From Nevskia sp. (GTDB lineage Bacteria; Pseudomonadota; Gammaproteobacteria; Nevskiales; Nevskiaceae), in contig JAKFUK010000002.1 of assembly GCA_021732745.1 (NCBI GenBank), forward strand, positions 186,001-250,000: a stretch of DNA of 64,000 nt. Reading direction: 5' to 3'. The notes below the pieces were generated by a model. That model ran no database searches. It had not been told where the DNA came from and worked only from the letters and a program-made list of their open reading frames with translations. Every line of letters begins with the position of its first letter. The first letter of the stretch is position 1. The position numbers and the translations under genes are program-made. This document shows positions 55,542 through 64,000 of the stretch, piece by piece.

Positions 55542-55937
55542 TCACGGCAACTGCGCCTGCACGCCAGCCGCCTGCAACAATTTCACTGCCTGCCGATCGA
55601 ATGACGCGAAAGTCGTCGCGCCCATTCGTTCTCCCTCGAAAGCGATGACCCCATCGGCGAAGTCGCCTCCTGCCGCGAACAGCGCAAGGCCTGCTTCGGC
55701 TGCCTGACGGTCGGCCTGAACGGTCGCGACCGACAGCAGTGAACGAATCGCGTTGCTGATGTCCTCGCGAGGCAGCTCGTAGACGCGACGCAATACCCAC
55801 ACGAACTCGCAGAGACTCGGCAAGGTGACGGCCAGAAGTTCGGCCGATTTCATCAGCCGTCTCGCCGCAGCAGCCTGGGTCGGATCGTCGCCGATGACGG
55901 CGCGGACCAGGACGTTGGTGTCGACGGTGACTTTCAT
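55542..55937 (-). CDS. PIN-domain ribonuclease toxin (VapC-like)
   Basis: The 131-residue protein starts MKVTVDTNVLVRAV (first Asp), has the conserved Glu in LPSLCEFVWVL, Asp in GGDFADGVIA and the final Asp in FASFDRQA, so the PIN active site is complete. Its start overlaps the AbrB antitoxin stop (ATGA). It differs from the PIN toxin at 12503-12925 both in sequence and in antitoxin type. Target RNA unknown. Confidence 0.87.
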   Translation of the reverse strand: MKVTVDTNVLVRAVIGDDPTQAAAARRLMKSAELLAVTLPSLCEFVWVLRRVYELPREDISNAIRSLLSVATVQADRQAAEAGLALFAAGGDFADGVIAFEGERMGATTFASFDRQAVKLLQAAGVQAQLP

Positions 55938-56185
55938 CGATGTACGCCCTGCCAGCCCTCGCGGGCGGCAGCATCGATTTCCTCGATGCTCGCGACCTTG
56001 GCCGTCTTGCCTTCCAGAAGTCCAAGGAAAACATCGACATCGGCGGCCGGTGCCGCTTTCACTTCGAGTCGACCGCCGGGCAGCAACTGGACTTCCAGCC
56101 GGTCACCGGGTTGGGAATTGAGGTGCTTGAGCAGTTCCTTGCGGAAGGTGACCTGACCTTTGCTGGTAATGGTGAGCGTCGTCAT
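55934..56185 (-). CDS. AbrB/SpoVT-family antitoxin
   Basis: The ATG at 56185 gives 83 residues starting MTTLTITSKGQVTFRKELLKHL, the swapped-hairpin AbrB DNA-binding domain, followed by GDRLEVQLLPGGRLEVKAA. The acidic C-terminal part (about 45-80) should neutralise the overlapping PIN toxin. The frame extends to 56215, but the family begins at this Met. Confidence 0.85.
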   Translation of the reverse strand: MTTLTITSKGQVTFRKELLKHLNSQPGDRLEVQLLPGGRLEVKAAPAADVDVFLGLLEGKTAKVASIEEIDAAAREGWQGVHR

Positions 56186-56288
56186 GGCGGAACCTTGATC
56201 GAGACATGAATGCAAGGCAGTTTCGCCTTACAGCCATCGTCGGGCAAGTTGTCAGGGTGAATCCAGACCTGCGTAGCGGACGCGGCCC

Positions 56289-56326
56289 ACAAAAAACCCG
56301 CAGCACCGTCACCAGTGCTGCGGGTT
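56289..56326 (-). terminator. Intrinsic terminator after sucB
   Basis: A perfect 12-bp stem (AACCCGCAGCAC with its complement) and an 8-nt loop are followed on the minus strand by TTTTTTG. It lies 21 bp after the sucB stop, so lpd is not part of this transcript. Confidence 0.9.
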
Positions 56327-56346
56327 CGTTTACCGCTGGATGCGCC

Positions 56347-57573
56347 TTACAGCGACAGCAGCAGACGTGCCGGGTCTTCCAGGCAGTCCTTGATGTGCTT
56401 CAGGAACAGCACGGCTTCGCGGCCGTCGATCAGGCGGTGGTCGTAGGTCAGGGCCAGATACATCATCGGGCGGATCACGACCTGGCCGTTGACGGCGATC
56501 GGGCGATCGAAGATGCCGTGCATGCCGAGAATCGCGGCCTGCGGCGGGTTCAGGATCGGGGTCGACATCATCGAGCCGAACACGCCGCCGTTGGTGATGC
56601 TGAACGTGCCGCCGGTGAGATCTTCCATGGTCAGTTTGTTGGCGCGGGCCTTCACGCCCAGCGCACCAATCGCCTTTTCGACATCGCCCAGGCTCAGGGC
56701 ATCGGCATCGCGCAGCACCGGCACCACGAGTCCACGCTCGGTGGAGACGGCCACGCCGATGTCGTAGTACGCGTGATAAACGACATCGCTGCCGTCGATC
56801 GAGGCGTTGACCGCCGGGTACTTCTTCAGCGCTTCGACGGCGGCGCGGACGAAGAAGCTCATGAAGCCGAGCTTCACGCCGTGGGCCTTCTCGAACGGTT
56901 CCTTGTACTTGGCGCGAATGTCGCCGACCGCCTTCAGATCCACTTCGTTGAAGGTGGTCAGCATCGCGGCGGTGGCCTGGGCTTCGACCAGACGCTCGGC
57001 GATGCGGGCGCGGATGCGGGTCATCGGCACGCGCTGTTCGGTGCGGGCACCGAGTACGGCCTTCGGCGCAGCGGCGGCAACCGGCGCAGCGGCAGCCTTC
57101 GGCGCAGCAGCGGCCGGGGCGGCCTTCTGGTTGGCCGCAAATGTCTTGACGTCTTCGGTGGTCAGACGACCACCCTTGCCGGTGCCAGTGATGGCGGCGG
57201 CCGACAGGCCGAGCTCGGCAAGCAGCTTGCGAACTGCCGGGCCTTGGCCGTCGTCGTCAGTGCTGGTGGCAACCGCAGCCGGAGCAGCAACGGCGGCAGC
57301 CGCCGGGGCAGCGGCGACTGGAGCGGCAGCCGCAGCGCCTTCGGAAACGATGCCGATGATGTCGCCGGCCTTGACCGTCTGGCCGGCCTGCACGCGGATT
57401 TCGACCAGCACGCCGTCGGCGGTGGACGGCACTTCGAGCATGACCTTGTCGGTTTCCAGATCGACGAGGTTCTGCTCGCGGGCGACTCGGTCACCGGCCT
57501 TGATGTGCCAAGCGGCGACGGTGGCCTCGGAAACCGATTCCGGCAGGTTGGGGACTTTGATCTCGATACTCAT
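56347..57573 (-). CDS. sucB: 2-Oxoglutarate dehydrogenase E2 (dihydrolipoyl succinyltransferase)
   Basis: The 408 residues comprise one lipoyl domain (1-80, lipoyl Lys43 in [10 protein letters not shown]), an Ala/Pro-rich linker, a peripheral-subunit-binding domain (about 111-145, [25 protein letters not shown]), a second Ala-rich linker, and the catalytic core, which ends in [12 protein letters not shown] with His379 and Asp383. It transfers the succinyl group to CoA in the TCA cycle. It follows sucA by 66 bp on the same strand. Confidence 0.96.
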   Translation of the reverse strand: MSIEIKVPNLPESVSEATVAAWHIKAGDRVAREQNLVDLETDKVMLEVPSTADGVLVEIRVQAGQTVKAGDIIGIVSEGAAAAAPVAAAPAAAAVAAPAAVATSTDDDGQGPAVRKLLAELGLSAAAITGTGKGGRLTTEDVKTFAANQKAAPAAAAPKAAAAPVAAAAPKAVLGARTEQRVPMTRIRARIAERLVEAQATAAMLTTFNEVDLKAVGDIRAKYKEPFEKAHGVKLGFMSFFVRAAVEALKKYPAVNASIDGSDVVYHAYYDIGVAVSTERGLVVPVLRDADALSLGDVEKAIGALGVKARANKLTMEDLTGGTFSITNGGVFGSMMSTPILNPPQAAILGMHGIFDRPIAVNGQVVIRPMMYLALTYDHRLIDGREAVLFLKHIKDCLEDPARLLLSL

Positions 57574-57639
57574 GAGCGCTCCGCTGTTCGTTCTTTCTTA
57601 GGTGTTGGGTTTGGCCTGCGGGCCGAAAAAAGCCGAGGC

Positions 57640-60501
57640 TCAGGCGCCGCCCTGCAGCGGCAGGCCGCCGTTCAGCGCGGCCTCGCACAGTTCTTCCTGC
57701 TCCTTGTTGTGCACCTTGAGGTAGCCGACCGCCGTCGTCGCGCTGCCCTTGCGGGTGACGTAGAACAGCTGGTGATCGGCGGCCAGATAGGCGCGCAGGC
57801 GGTGCTTGATCTGGTACCAGGCGCCCTGATTCTCGGGCTCCTCCTGACACCAGACCACGTCCTTGGCGTTCGGATACGCGGTGATGATCGCTTCGTAGTC
57901 GATGCGCGGGAACGGGTAGAGCTGTTCCAGACGCACCAGCGCCACGTCGTCGCGACCGGCCTTCTGGCGCGCTTCAAACAGGTCGTAATAGACCTTGCCC
58001 GAGCTGAACACGATGCGCTTGACCTTGCTCTTGTCGATCTCGGCGTCGTCGATCACGTACTGGAAGCTGCCGCTGGTCAGATCAGCCAGCGTCGACACCG
58101 ACAGCTTGTGACGCAGCAGCGATTTCGGCGTCATCACGATCAGCGGCAGGCGAAGCGAGCGCTTCATCTGGCGGCGGATCATGTGGAAGAACTGCGCCGG
58201 GGTCGACGGCACGCAGACCTGGATGTTGTTCGCCGCGCACAGCTGGAGATAGCGCTCCAGACGCGCCGAGGAATGCTCCGGACCCTGACCTTCGTAGCCA
58301 TGCGGCAGGAACATGGTCAGGCCGCAGAGACGGCCCCACTTGACGAAGCCCGAGGAGATGAACTGGTCGACGACCACCTGCGCGCCGTTGGCGAAATCGC
58401 CGAACTGCGCTTCCCAGATCACCATGCTGTCCGGATCGGTGGTCGAGTAGCCGTACTCGAAGCCAAGCACGCCCTCCTCGCTCAACAGCGTGTCGCTGAC
58501 GATGAATTTATCTTTATCGGCATCCAGATGCCGCAGCGGCGTGTAGCTGTAGCCGGTCTTGGCATCGTGCAGGGTGGCGTGGCGATGGAAGAAGGTGCCG
58601 CGGCGCACGTCCTGCCCCGAAAGACGGACATTGAAACCTTCGGTCACCAGACCCGCGTAGGCAGTGATTTCGGCGAAGCCCCAGTCCATCGGCTGTTCAC
58701 CGGCGGCCATCTTGGCGCGGTCGTCGAGAATCTTGGCAACGCGGGCGTGCGGCGTGAAGCCTTCCGGCAGGGTCAGCAGGCGCTTGTTCAGCGACTGGAT
58801 CATCTCCAGGCTCATCGCCGTTTCTGCCGGCGTGGCCCAGTCGCCCTTCGCGTAGTTCGACCAGTTCACCGTGTGCTTGTTGCCGACCAGCCCCAGCGTG
58901 GTGCGGGCGATGTTTTCGCCGCGATCCAGGGCATCGCGGTAGGCGCGCACCAGCTTTTCGGGTGCATCCGCAGGAACGACACCTTCGGCGACCAGACGCT
59001 GGCCATACAGGGCCAGCGTGGTCGGCAGCTTGCGGATCGCTTCGTACATCACCGGGCTGGTGACCGACGGCTCGTCCGCTTCGTTGTGGCCAAGGCGGCG
59101 GTAGCAGCAGATGTCGACGATGACGTCCTTGTGGAAGGCGTTGCGGAAGTCCATCGCCAGGCGGGTGACGAACACAACGGCGTCCGGGTCATCGCCATTG
59201 ACGTGGAACACCGGCGCTTCCGACATCTTGGCGAGGTCGGTGCAGTAGCGGCTGGTGCGGCTCTCGTGACCTTCGCGAGCCTCGATCGGGTTCGGCGTCG
59301 TGAAGCCGATCTGGTTGTTGACGATGAAGTGCATCGTGCCGCCAGTGCCGTAGCCCTTGGACTGCGACAGCTGCATGGTTTCCATCACCACGCCCTGGCC
59401 GGCGAACGCGGCATCGCCGTGGATCAGCACGGGTATGACCTGATCGCCGCGCTCGTCCTTGCGGCGGGTCTGGCGCGCCTTGACCGAGCCCTCGACCACC
59501 GGGTTGACGATTTCCAGATGCGAGGGGTTGAAGGCCAGCACCAGATGCAGGCGCTTGCCGGCGACTTCGACATCGGTCGAGAAGCCCATGTGGTACTTGA
59601 CGTCACCGGCGCGCGACAGCGATTCCGCCGAGTACTTGCCTTCGAATTCGGCAAACAGATCCTTCGGCGACTTGCCGAGCACGTTGATCAGCACGTTCAG
59701 GCGGCCGCGATGGGCCATGCCGATGACGATTTCCTCGGCACCGGCGAAGGCTGCGGTGCGCATCACTTCGTCGAGTGCCGGGATCAGCGCTTCGCCGCCT
59801 TCCAGCGAGAAACGCTTCTGGCCGACGTACTTGTTGTGCAGGTAGCGCTCGATGCCTTCTCCGGCGACCAGCTGCGTCAGCACTTCGCGGCGACGTTCCG
59901 GCGCCAGACGCGGCAGGAAGGCGCGGCTTTCCAGACGGGCCTGGATCCAGCGCTTCTGCGCCGTTTCCGTGATGTACATGTACTCCGAGCCGATGGTGTC
60001 GGTGTACACGGCGCGGCAGATGCGAATGATCTCGCGCAGCGGCAGGCGATCAGCCGCCGCCAGGGTGCCGGTGTTGTAGACCGTGTCCATGTCCTCGGGC
60101 ATCAGGCCGTGGAACACCGGATCGAGATCGGCAATCGCCGGCACCGGCGTCAGGCCCAGCGGATCGAGCTTTGCCGCCTGATGGCCGCGGACGCGGTAGT
60201 AGTTGATCAGCCGCAGGACTGCTGCCTGCTTTTCGGCGGCCACCAGATCGCCCGGCACCGTCTGATTGGCGACGGCCACCTTGGGCTCGCGCGCCAGCTT
60301 CTCGAATTGCGCGCGGACCGGGCCGTGAGCGGTGTCATTGCCGCCGTCCGCCCCCTGCACGTTGCGGAAATAGGCCCGCCATTCGGGATCGACCTGATTC
60401 GGATCGTCGAGATACTGCTCGTACAGATCCTCCACATACACGGCGTTCGAGCCCTGGATGGAGGAGGTTTCGATCAGGCTGTGATACTTGCTTCCAGTCA
60501 T
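57640..60501 (-). CDS. sucA: 2-Oxoglutarate dehydrogenase E1 component
   Basis: The 953-residue protein has the SucA order: the N-terminal VYVEDLYEQYLDDPNQVDPEWR segment, GMAHRGRLNVL near the thiamine site, HGDAAFAGQG (diphosphate-binding GDAAF), FTTPNPIEARE, CYRRLGHNEADEPS and GYEGQGPEHSSARLER. It decarboxylates 2-oxoglutarate and succinylates the lipoyl arm of SucB. The start follows galU by 31 bp, so the three genes may share a transcript. Confidence 0.97.
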   Translation of the reverse strand: MTGSKYHSLIETSSIQGSNAVYVEDLYEQYLDDPNQVDPEWRAYFRNVQGADGGNDTAHGPVRAQFEKLAREPKVAVANQTVPGDLVAAEKQAAVLRLINYYRVRGHQAAKLDPLGLTPVPAIADLDPVFHGLMPEDMDTVYNTGTLAAADRLPLREIIRICRAVYTDTIGSEYMYITETAQKRWIQARLESRAFLPRLAPERRREVLTQLVAGEGIERYLHNKYVGQKRFSLEGGEALIPALDEVMRTAAFAGAEEIVIGMAHRGRLNVLINVLGKSPKDLFAEFEGKYSAESLSRAGDVKYHMGFSTDVEVAGKRLHLVLAFNPSHLEIVNPVVEGSVKARQTRRKDERGDQVIPVLIHGDAAFAGQGVVMETMQLSQSKGYGTGGTMHFIVNNQIGFTTPNPIEAREGHESRTSRYCTDLAKMSEAPVFHVNGDDPDAVVFVTRLAMDFRNAFHKDVIVDICCYRRLGHNEADEPSVTSPVMYEAIRKLPTTLALYGQRLVAEGVVPADAPEKLVRAYRDALDRGENIARTTLGLVGNKHTVNWSNYAKGDWATPAETAMSLEMIQSLNKRLLTLPEGFTPHARVAKILDDRAKMAAGEQPMDWGFAEITAYAGLVTEGFNVRLSGQDVRRGTFFHRHATLHDAKTGYSYTPLRHLDADKDKFIVSDTLLSEEGVLGFEYGYSTTDPDSMVIWEAQFGDFANGAQVVVDQFISSGFVKWGRLCGLTMFLPHGYEGQGPEHSSARLERYLQLCAANNIQVCVPSTPAQFFHMIRRQMKRSLRLPLIVMTPKSLLRHKLSVSTLADLTSGSFQYVIDDAEIDKSKVKRIVFSSGKVYYDLFEARQKAGRDDVALVRLEQLYPFPRIDYEAIITAYPNAKDVVWCQEEPENQGAWYQIKHRLRAYLAADHQLFYVTRKGSATTAVGYLKVHNKEQEELCEAALNGGLPLQGGA

Positions 60502-60532
60502 TGCAGTCCTTGCGCCCGGTCGGCGCGTGCAC

Positions 60533-61450
60533 TTAGCGCGTGGGCTTTCCCGACGCGTCGAGGTTGCCGGCCGTATGCCAGTCGGCGGTGTATTGAGTGA
60601 GGTATTCGCGGAAATCGTCGGCGAGTTCCGGGTGCTTCAATGCGTATTCGACGTTGGCCTTGAGATAGCCTAGCTTCGAGCCGCAGTCATAGCGCGTGCC
60701 TTCGAATTCGTAGGCCAGCACGGTCTGCTCCTGAATCATCATGCTGATCGCGTCGGTCAGCTGGATTTCGCCGCCCGCACCGCGCGGCGTGCGCTCCAGC
60801 AGCTTGAAGATGCGCGGCGTCAGGATGTAGCGGCCGACCACCGCCAAGTTCGACGGCGCGTCTTCCGGCTTCGGCTTTTCGACGATGCGGCGAATTTCGC
60901 CAAGGCCCGGGCCGACCGGCTGGGTGTCAACGACACCGTAGCTCGACACTTCATCCATCGGCACCCGCTGGGTGGCGATGACGCTGGTGCCGTACTCCTG
61001 ATAAACGCGCTGCATTTGCGCCAGGCAGGGCCGCAGGCGGCCGTCGATAAGATCGTCGGCGAGGATCACCGAGAAGTCTTCATCGCCCACTGCCGGCCAG
61101 GCACAGAGCACGGCGTGGCCAAGACCCAGCGCTTCGGCCTGACGGATGAAGATGCAGGTGATACCCGGCGGCAGGATTTCCTGCACGGTTTCCAGGAGCT
61201 TGCCCTTGCCGCGCGAAGCCAGTTCGGCTTCCAGCTCATAGGCCTTGTCGAAGTGATCCATGATCGAATTCTTCGAGCGGCCGGTGATGAAGATCAGCTC
61301 TTCGGCACCGGCGCTGATCGCTTCCTGAACCGCGTACTGGATCAAGGGCTTGTCGACCACCGGCAGCATTTCCTTGGCACTGGCCTTGGTGGCCGGCAGG
61401 AAGCGGGTGCCGAGACCGGCAACGGGGAATACAGCTTTTCTGATCCGCAT
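60533..61450 (-). CDS. galU: UTP-glucose-1-phosphate uridylyltransferase
   Basis: The ATG at 61450 gives 305 residues starting MRIRKAVFPVAGLGTRFLPATKA, the nucleotidyltransferase signature, followed by KEMLPVVDKPLIQYAV, ILADDLIDG and VEKPKPEDAPSN. It makes UDP-glucose, which the galE and UXS branches of the exopolysaccharide locus draw on. It lies upstream of sucA rather than with the polysaccharide genes. A frame extension to 61510 has no homology. Confidence 0.95.
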   Translation of the reverse strand: MRIRKAVFPVAGLGTRFLPATKASAKEMLPVVDKPLIQYAVQEAISAGAEELIFITGRSKNSIMDHFDKAYELEAELASRGKGKLLETVQEILPPGITCIFIRQAEALGLGHAVLCAWPAVGDEDFSVILADDLIDGRLRPCLAQMQRVYQEYGTSVIATQRVPMDEVSSYGVVDTQPVGPGLGEIRRIVEKPKPEDAPSNLAVVGRYILTPRIFKLLERTPRGAGGEIQLTDAISMMIQEQTVLAYEFEGTRYDCGSKLGYLKANVEYALKHPELADDFREYLTQYTADWHTAGNLDASGKPTR

Positions 61451-61534
61451 GGCGTATGGCCTCAGGGTCTGAATGTCGTCGTGGAAGAGCGGCGACAGAC
61501 GTCGCGGCACGAGGGTGTGGTCATCACAAAAAGT

Positions 61535-62416
61535 CTATCGCAGGGTCCCTGCCAGATGGACCTTGCCGCCGGCCGCTTCAAGCAGCGCGTAGTCGATGCG
61601 CGCCGATTCCTGCACGTAGCGCAGGGTGGCGCGGCCCGGCAGCAGCAGCGGCTGGCGGAACTGCACATCGAACAATCGCGGTGCCTTGGCCAGACGCGGC
61701 GACAGCTCGGCCAGCACCCGTGCCTTGGTCCACAAGCCGTGGGCGATCGCCCGCTTGAAGCCAAACAGCTTGGCGGACGTGGCGTACAGGTGGATCGGGT
61801 TGAAATCCTGCGAGATGCGCGCGTAGCGACGGCCGATGTCCTCGGGCGCGCTTATCGTCAGGTATTGCGCCAGTCCCGGCTCGTCCTGCGCTGCGGAAGA
61901 CTTGGCAACCGGCGCATCGCCATCGCGCTTCGGCCCGCGCTTGAGCACGGTCATGGTCGCTTTCCAGAGCACATCGCCATCAAGCTCGGAAAAACTGATG
62001 ATCAGATCCAGTTCCAGCCCGGCGCGGACTTCGCGGCTGGCGCCGAGGCTGACCGAGACATCGAAGTTCTCGTCGATCGACAGCTCGCGGCGCATCTCGA
62101 TGCGATTGCGAACATGCACCAGCCCCATCAGCGGCAGGGGAAAGCCGGGGCGGGTCATCAAATTCAGGTACAGCGGCGTGGCGAGGACCTGGGGATAGGT
62201 CATCGCGATCTGGTCGGCGCGATTGAAGCCGCACAGCGCGTTGTAGGCGGCGACATGCGGGCGATCGAAGCCGAGGCTGCCGACGCGGACCGTCCACTCG
62301 GGAATCGCGACCGGAGACGTGACTTTCCGGGAAGCTGACAGCGCGGCGCGTGCGAATGCGGGCAACACCGGCGGCAATGCCGGGAGATCGAAAACGCGGG
62401 CAGTCGTGGTGCTCAT
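61535..62416 (-). CDS. MaoC-like hot-dog hydratase/dehydratase family protein
   Basis: The 293-residue protein ends with a MaoC-type hot-dog domain: RRYARISQDFNPIHLYATSAKLFGF with the catalytic Asp and His, then AIAHGLWTKARVLAEL. The N-terminal half (about 60-170) is a second, degenerate hot-dog lobe without the catalytic pair, as in double-hot-dog 2-enoyl-CoA hydratases. It probably hydrates or dehydrates acyl-CoA thioesters. It stands 84 bp upstream of galU on the same strand. Confidence 0.85.
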   Translation of the reverse strand: MSTTTARVFDLPALPPVLPAFARAALSASRKVTSPVAIPEWTVRVGSLGFDRPHVAAYNALCGFNRADQIAMTYPQVLATPLYLNLMTRPGFPLPLMGLVHVRNRIEMRRELSIDENFDVSVSLGASREVRAGLELDLIISFSELDGDVLWKATMTVLKRGPKRDGDAPVAKSSAAQDEPGLAQYLTISAPEDIGRRYARISQDFNPIHLYATSAKLFGFKRAIAHGLWTKARVLAELSPRLAKAPRLFDVQFRQPLLLPGRATLRYVQESARIDYALLEAAGGKVHLAGTLR

Positions 62417-62541
62417 CGGGGTCCGGGAGTCGGCGAATGACTTCGCCGCGCGCGAATGTTACGCGCCTTGCCGATCAAATTGGATATTTCAAGCCGATGG
62501 CGGGTGGATCGGCCGGGTTCGACCGGATACTCCGACCGCAA

Positions 62542-62647
62542 AAGCCCGGGGCACAAAGGCACAGAGGGGAACAGCTGGGCACTAAGAAAAGCTTTTCCTT
62601 TGTGTCCTTGCTGTGGCTGTTCTTTGTGCCTTCGTGCTCCGGGCTTC
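62542..62647. repeat. Palindromic element related in design to the 158-bp repeat
   Basis: AAGCCCGGGGCACAAAGGCA at the left faces an inverted TTTGTGCCTTCGTGCTCCGG arm at the right, with an AAAAGCTTTT centre. The CACAAAG/CTTTGTG arm core is shared with the 158-bp elements, but the ends differ. It sits between ccmI and the MaoC-like gene. Confidence 0.7.
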
Positions 62648-62655
62648 TCGCCGGA

Positions 62656-63909
62656 TCAGGGAAGCACACGGTCGATCACCACCGATAGCGGCGCGCCGCC
62701 GGACTGCGCCCGCGCAGCGTCGATGCGCCCTTCGAGATCGCCCGGCTGCGCCTGCACGCTGCCGGACGCGCTGTAGCGCGCGGTGATCACGTATTGCTCG
62801 AAGCCGGACAGATTCAGCCCCGGCGCCATCGCCATGGTGTCGTCGAGCTGGACGGTCAGCGGCAGTTTCGCGTCCGGCAGACGCTGCACTGCCAGCGGCA
62901 GGGGCGGACCGGATGCCGCCTTGGCGAACACGAACAGGATCGCGCCCTTTGGCACCTTGTCGGCCAGCGCGGGGGCGAGCGATACCTGCACGCTCAGGCT
63001 CACCGCTGGCGCGGCGGCCGCCGCGGGTGCCGCCGGTGCCTCGGTCGGGTTGATGCCGCTTTCGGCCAGCGCCTTGTCGAGCGCCGCCACCCGCTCGCGC
63101 AGCGCGCCGCGCATCTCCTCGGCCAGATCGGGCTGGGCCAGCAATTGCTGCCAGCGGGCGCGACCGATCGCGTAGTCACCGGCCCCGACCGCCGCAAGTC
63201 CGCCGTACCAGAGCGCTTTCGGGTAGGCCGGATCGAGCTTCAGCGCTTCCTCGAAGCGATCAGCCGCCGGGCCGCTGACCTCCTCGCCACCGGCGAAAGC
63301 CAGCGCTTCGCCTTCGTCGGCCAGCCAGTCAGCACGCGGTGCGGGCGCGCGCTTGTTCGCCTCGGCCATCGCGGCGGCGGCTTCCGGAAACCGCTGGGTG
63401 ACCATGTACGAGCGGCCAAGCATCGACCAGCCTTCGGCATCGTCCGGATTGGTCTTCAGGCGCTCGGCGAGCTTGTCGACCATCGCCGCAATCGCCGGAT
63501 CGAGCTTCGGTGCCGGTGGCGGTCCGGCGGCGATCTGCTGCTGCATTTCCCAGCCACCGCGCCACAGGTACCAGCCGCTGGCGAACATCGCGAGGATCAG
63601 GGTCACCAGCACAATCGCCACCGGCCGACGTTCGGCTTTCGCGACCAGCTCCGGCTCGGTGCCGTCGGCATCGGTCAGCACCCGGGCATCGAGTTCGGCA
63701 CGCAGCGCGGCCGCTTCCTCGGCTGGAATCAGGCCGGACGCGGTTTCCGCCTCGATTTCGCCGACCCGCAGCCGATAGGCCGCGACATTCGCCGCGCGGC
63801 GGTTCTGGCGGGTGGCCGCGCGGGCACGCCACCAGGGATGGGTGGCCAGTGCCACGGCCAGCAACAGCAGGCCGGCCATCGCCAGGCCGGTCTCGACAGT
63901 CGGATTCAT
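62656..63909 (-). CDS. ccmI: Cytochrome c biogenesis protein CcmI
   Basis: The 417-residue protein has a first membrane helix (about 8-25), a cytoplasmic coiled-coil region with YRLRVGEIEAE (about 30-90), a second helix (about 97-118, AIVLVTLILAMFASGWYLW), and TPR repeats in the periplasm including DAEGWSMLGRSYMVTQRFPEA. A C-terminal beta-rich domain (from about 310) follows. CcmI holds apocytochrome c for haem attachment. It overlaps the upstream gene by one base (TAATG), as in a ccm operon. Confidence 0.9.
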   Translation of the reverse strand: MNPTVETGLAMAGLLLLAVALATHPWWRARAATRQNRRAANVAAYRLRVGEIEAETASGLIPAEEAAALRAELDARVLTDADGTEPELVAKAERRPVAIVLVTLILAMFASGWYLWRGGWEMQQQIAAGPPPAPKLDPAIAAMVDKLAERLKTNPDDAEGWSMLGRSYMVTQRFPEAAAAMAEANKRAPAPRADWLADEGEALAFAGGEEVSGPAADRFEEALKLDPAYPKALWYGGLAAVGAGDYAIGRARWQQLLAQPDLAEEMRGALRERVAALDKALAESGINPTEAPAAPAAAAAPAVSLSVQVSLAPALADKVPKGAILFVFAKAASGPPLPLAVQRLPDAKLPLTVQLDDTMAMAPGLNLSGFEQYVITARYSASGSVQAQPGDLEGRIDAARAQSGGAPLSVVIDRVLP

Positions 63910-64000
63910 TATTTGGCTTCTTCGAGCAGCTTCTTGAGAGCTGCCTTGTCGACGGCTTTCGGATTCGTGGCGGCCAGTTCCCGCTTGCCGCCACGTATCT
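63909..64000 (-). CDS. C-terminal end of a gene upstream of ccmI, possibly ccmH
   Basis: The last ~30 codons (ending KAALKKLLEEAK) are in the window and overlap the ccmI start. The segment is a charged helix without diagnostic motifs. The position suggests ccmH of the cytochrome c maturation operon, but this cannot be shown from what is present. Confidence 0.5.
   Translation of the reverse strand, partial: IRGGKRELAATNPKAVDKAALKKLLEEAK

Noticed and set aside
56206..60600. Very long plus-strand frame (over 1,400 codons) opposite sucB and sucA
   Set aside because: It is the antisense shadow of two highly conserved genes in GC-rich DNA; it is His-, Arg- and Asp-rich with no domain.

Overview
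The window is GC-rich DNA from a Gram-negative bacterium, most probably a gammaproteobacterium of the Xanthomonadales/Nevskiales type. The reasons are DusA, LpxH and RsmJ encoded close together, a SucA/SucB pair, a two-domain MaeB malic enzyme, CcmI, and strong GC-rich intrinsic terminators. The genus cannot be fixed from the sequence alone. Most of the window is chromosomal backbone, with several accessory patches.

Layout. (1) 1-7700 is the end of a specialised cluster: a truncated NRPS-like protein (adenylation end, carrier domain, thioesterase), a membrane-anchored PAF-acetylhydrolase-like esterase, a GT-C-like membrane protein and a GtrA protein on the plus strand. These meet a Wzx-type flippase and a JmjC/cupin-like putative oxygenase on the minus strand, and the stretch ends at a tRNA-Asn gene. 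(2) 7.8-17 kb is housekeeping and regulation: a small unknown protein, a class III cyclase with TolB-like and TPR regions, an aspartate-type aminotransferase, a ribbon-helix-helix/PIN toxin-antitoxin pair, maeB and a UbiB-family kinase. (3) 17.5-35.7 kb is an exopolysaccharide/capsule locus. It encodes UDP-xylose synthase, GalE, a priming sugar transferase, Fcl and Gmd (GDP-L-fucose), three glycosyltransferase-like proteins, two FkbM methyltransferases, a Wzy-like polymerase, Wzx, a Wzz-type chain-length protein, RmlB and the outer-membrane protein Wzi. Its middle (about 24.3-29.4 kb) is visibly AT-rich, as expected of exchanged serotype-specific genes. (4) 35.7-48.4 kb holds an orphan solute-binding protein, a very large secreted subtilase with an unusual active site and a GlyGly-CTERM tail, a dusA-lpxH run, an SCP2 protein, rsmJ, alanine dehydrogenase, a serine acetyltransferase and a SET-domain protein. 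(5) 48.4-56.2 kb is accessory: three paralogous secreted repeat proteins (one frameshifted), an M35-like metallopeptidase followed by two related small proteins, a small-gene pair (one frameshifted), and an AbrB/PIN toxin-antitoxin pair. (6) 56.3-64 kb is core metabolism on the minus strand: sucB, sucA, galU, a MaoC-like hydratase and the cytochrome c maturation gene ccmI.

How they work together. GalU, GalE, UXS, Gmd/Fcl and RmlB supply nucleotide sugars. The priming transferase and glycosyltransferases build a lipid-linked repeat, Wzx flips it, a Wzy-like protein polymerises it, Wzz sets its length and Wzi anchors the product at the surface. UDP-glucose dehydrogenase, RmlA/C/D and the Wza/Wzc export parts are not in the window.

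Small repeats are prominent. There are two near-identical 158-bp palindromic elements and a structural relative, a 270-bp element with 32-bp terminal inverted repeats, and several GTAGG-type REP-like palindromes. The best candidates for something undescribed are the NRPS-like glycan-linked cluster at the left edge and the metallopeptidase/small-paralog cassette at 53-55 kb.
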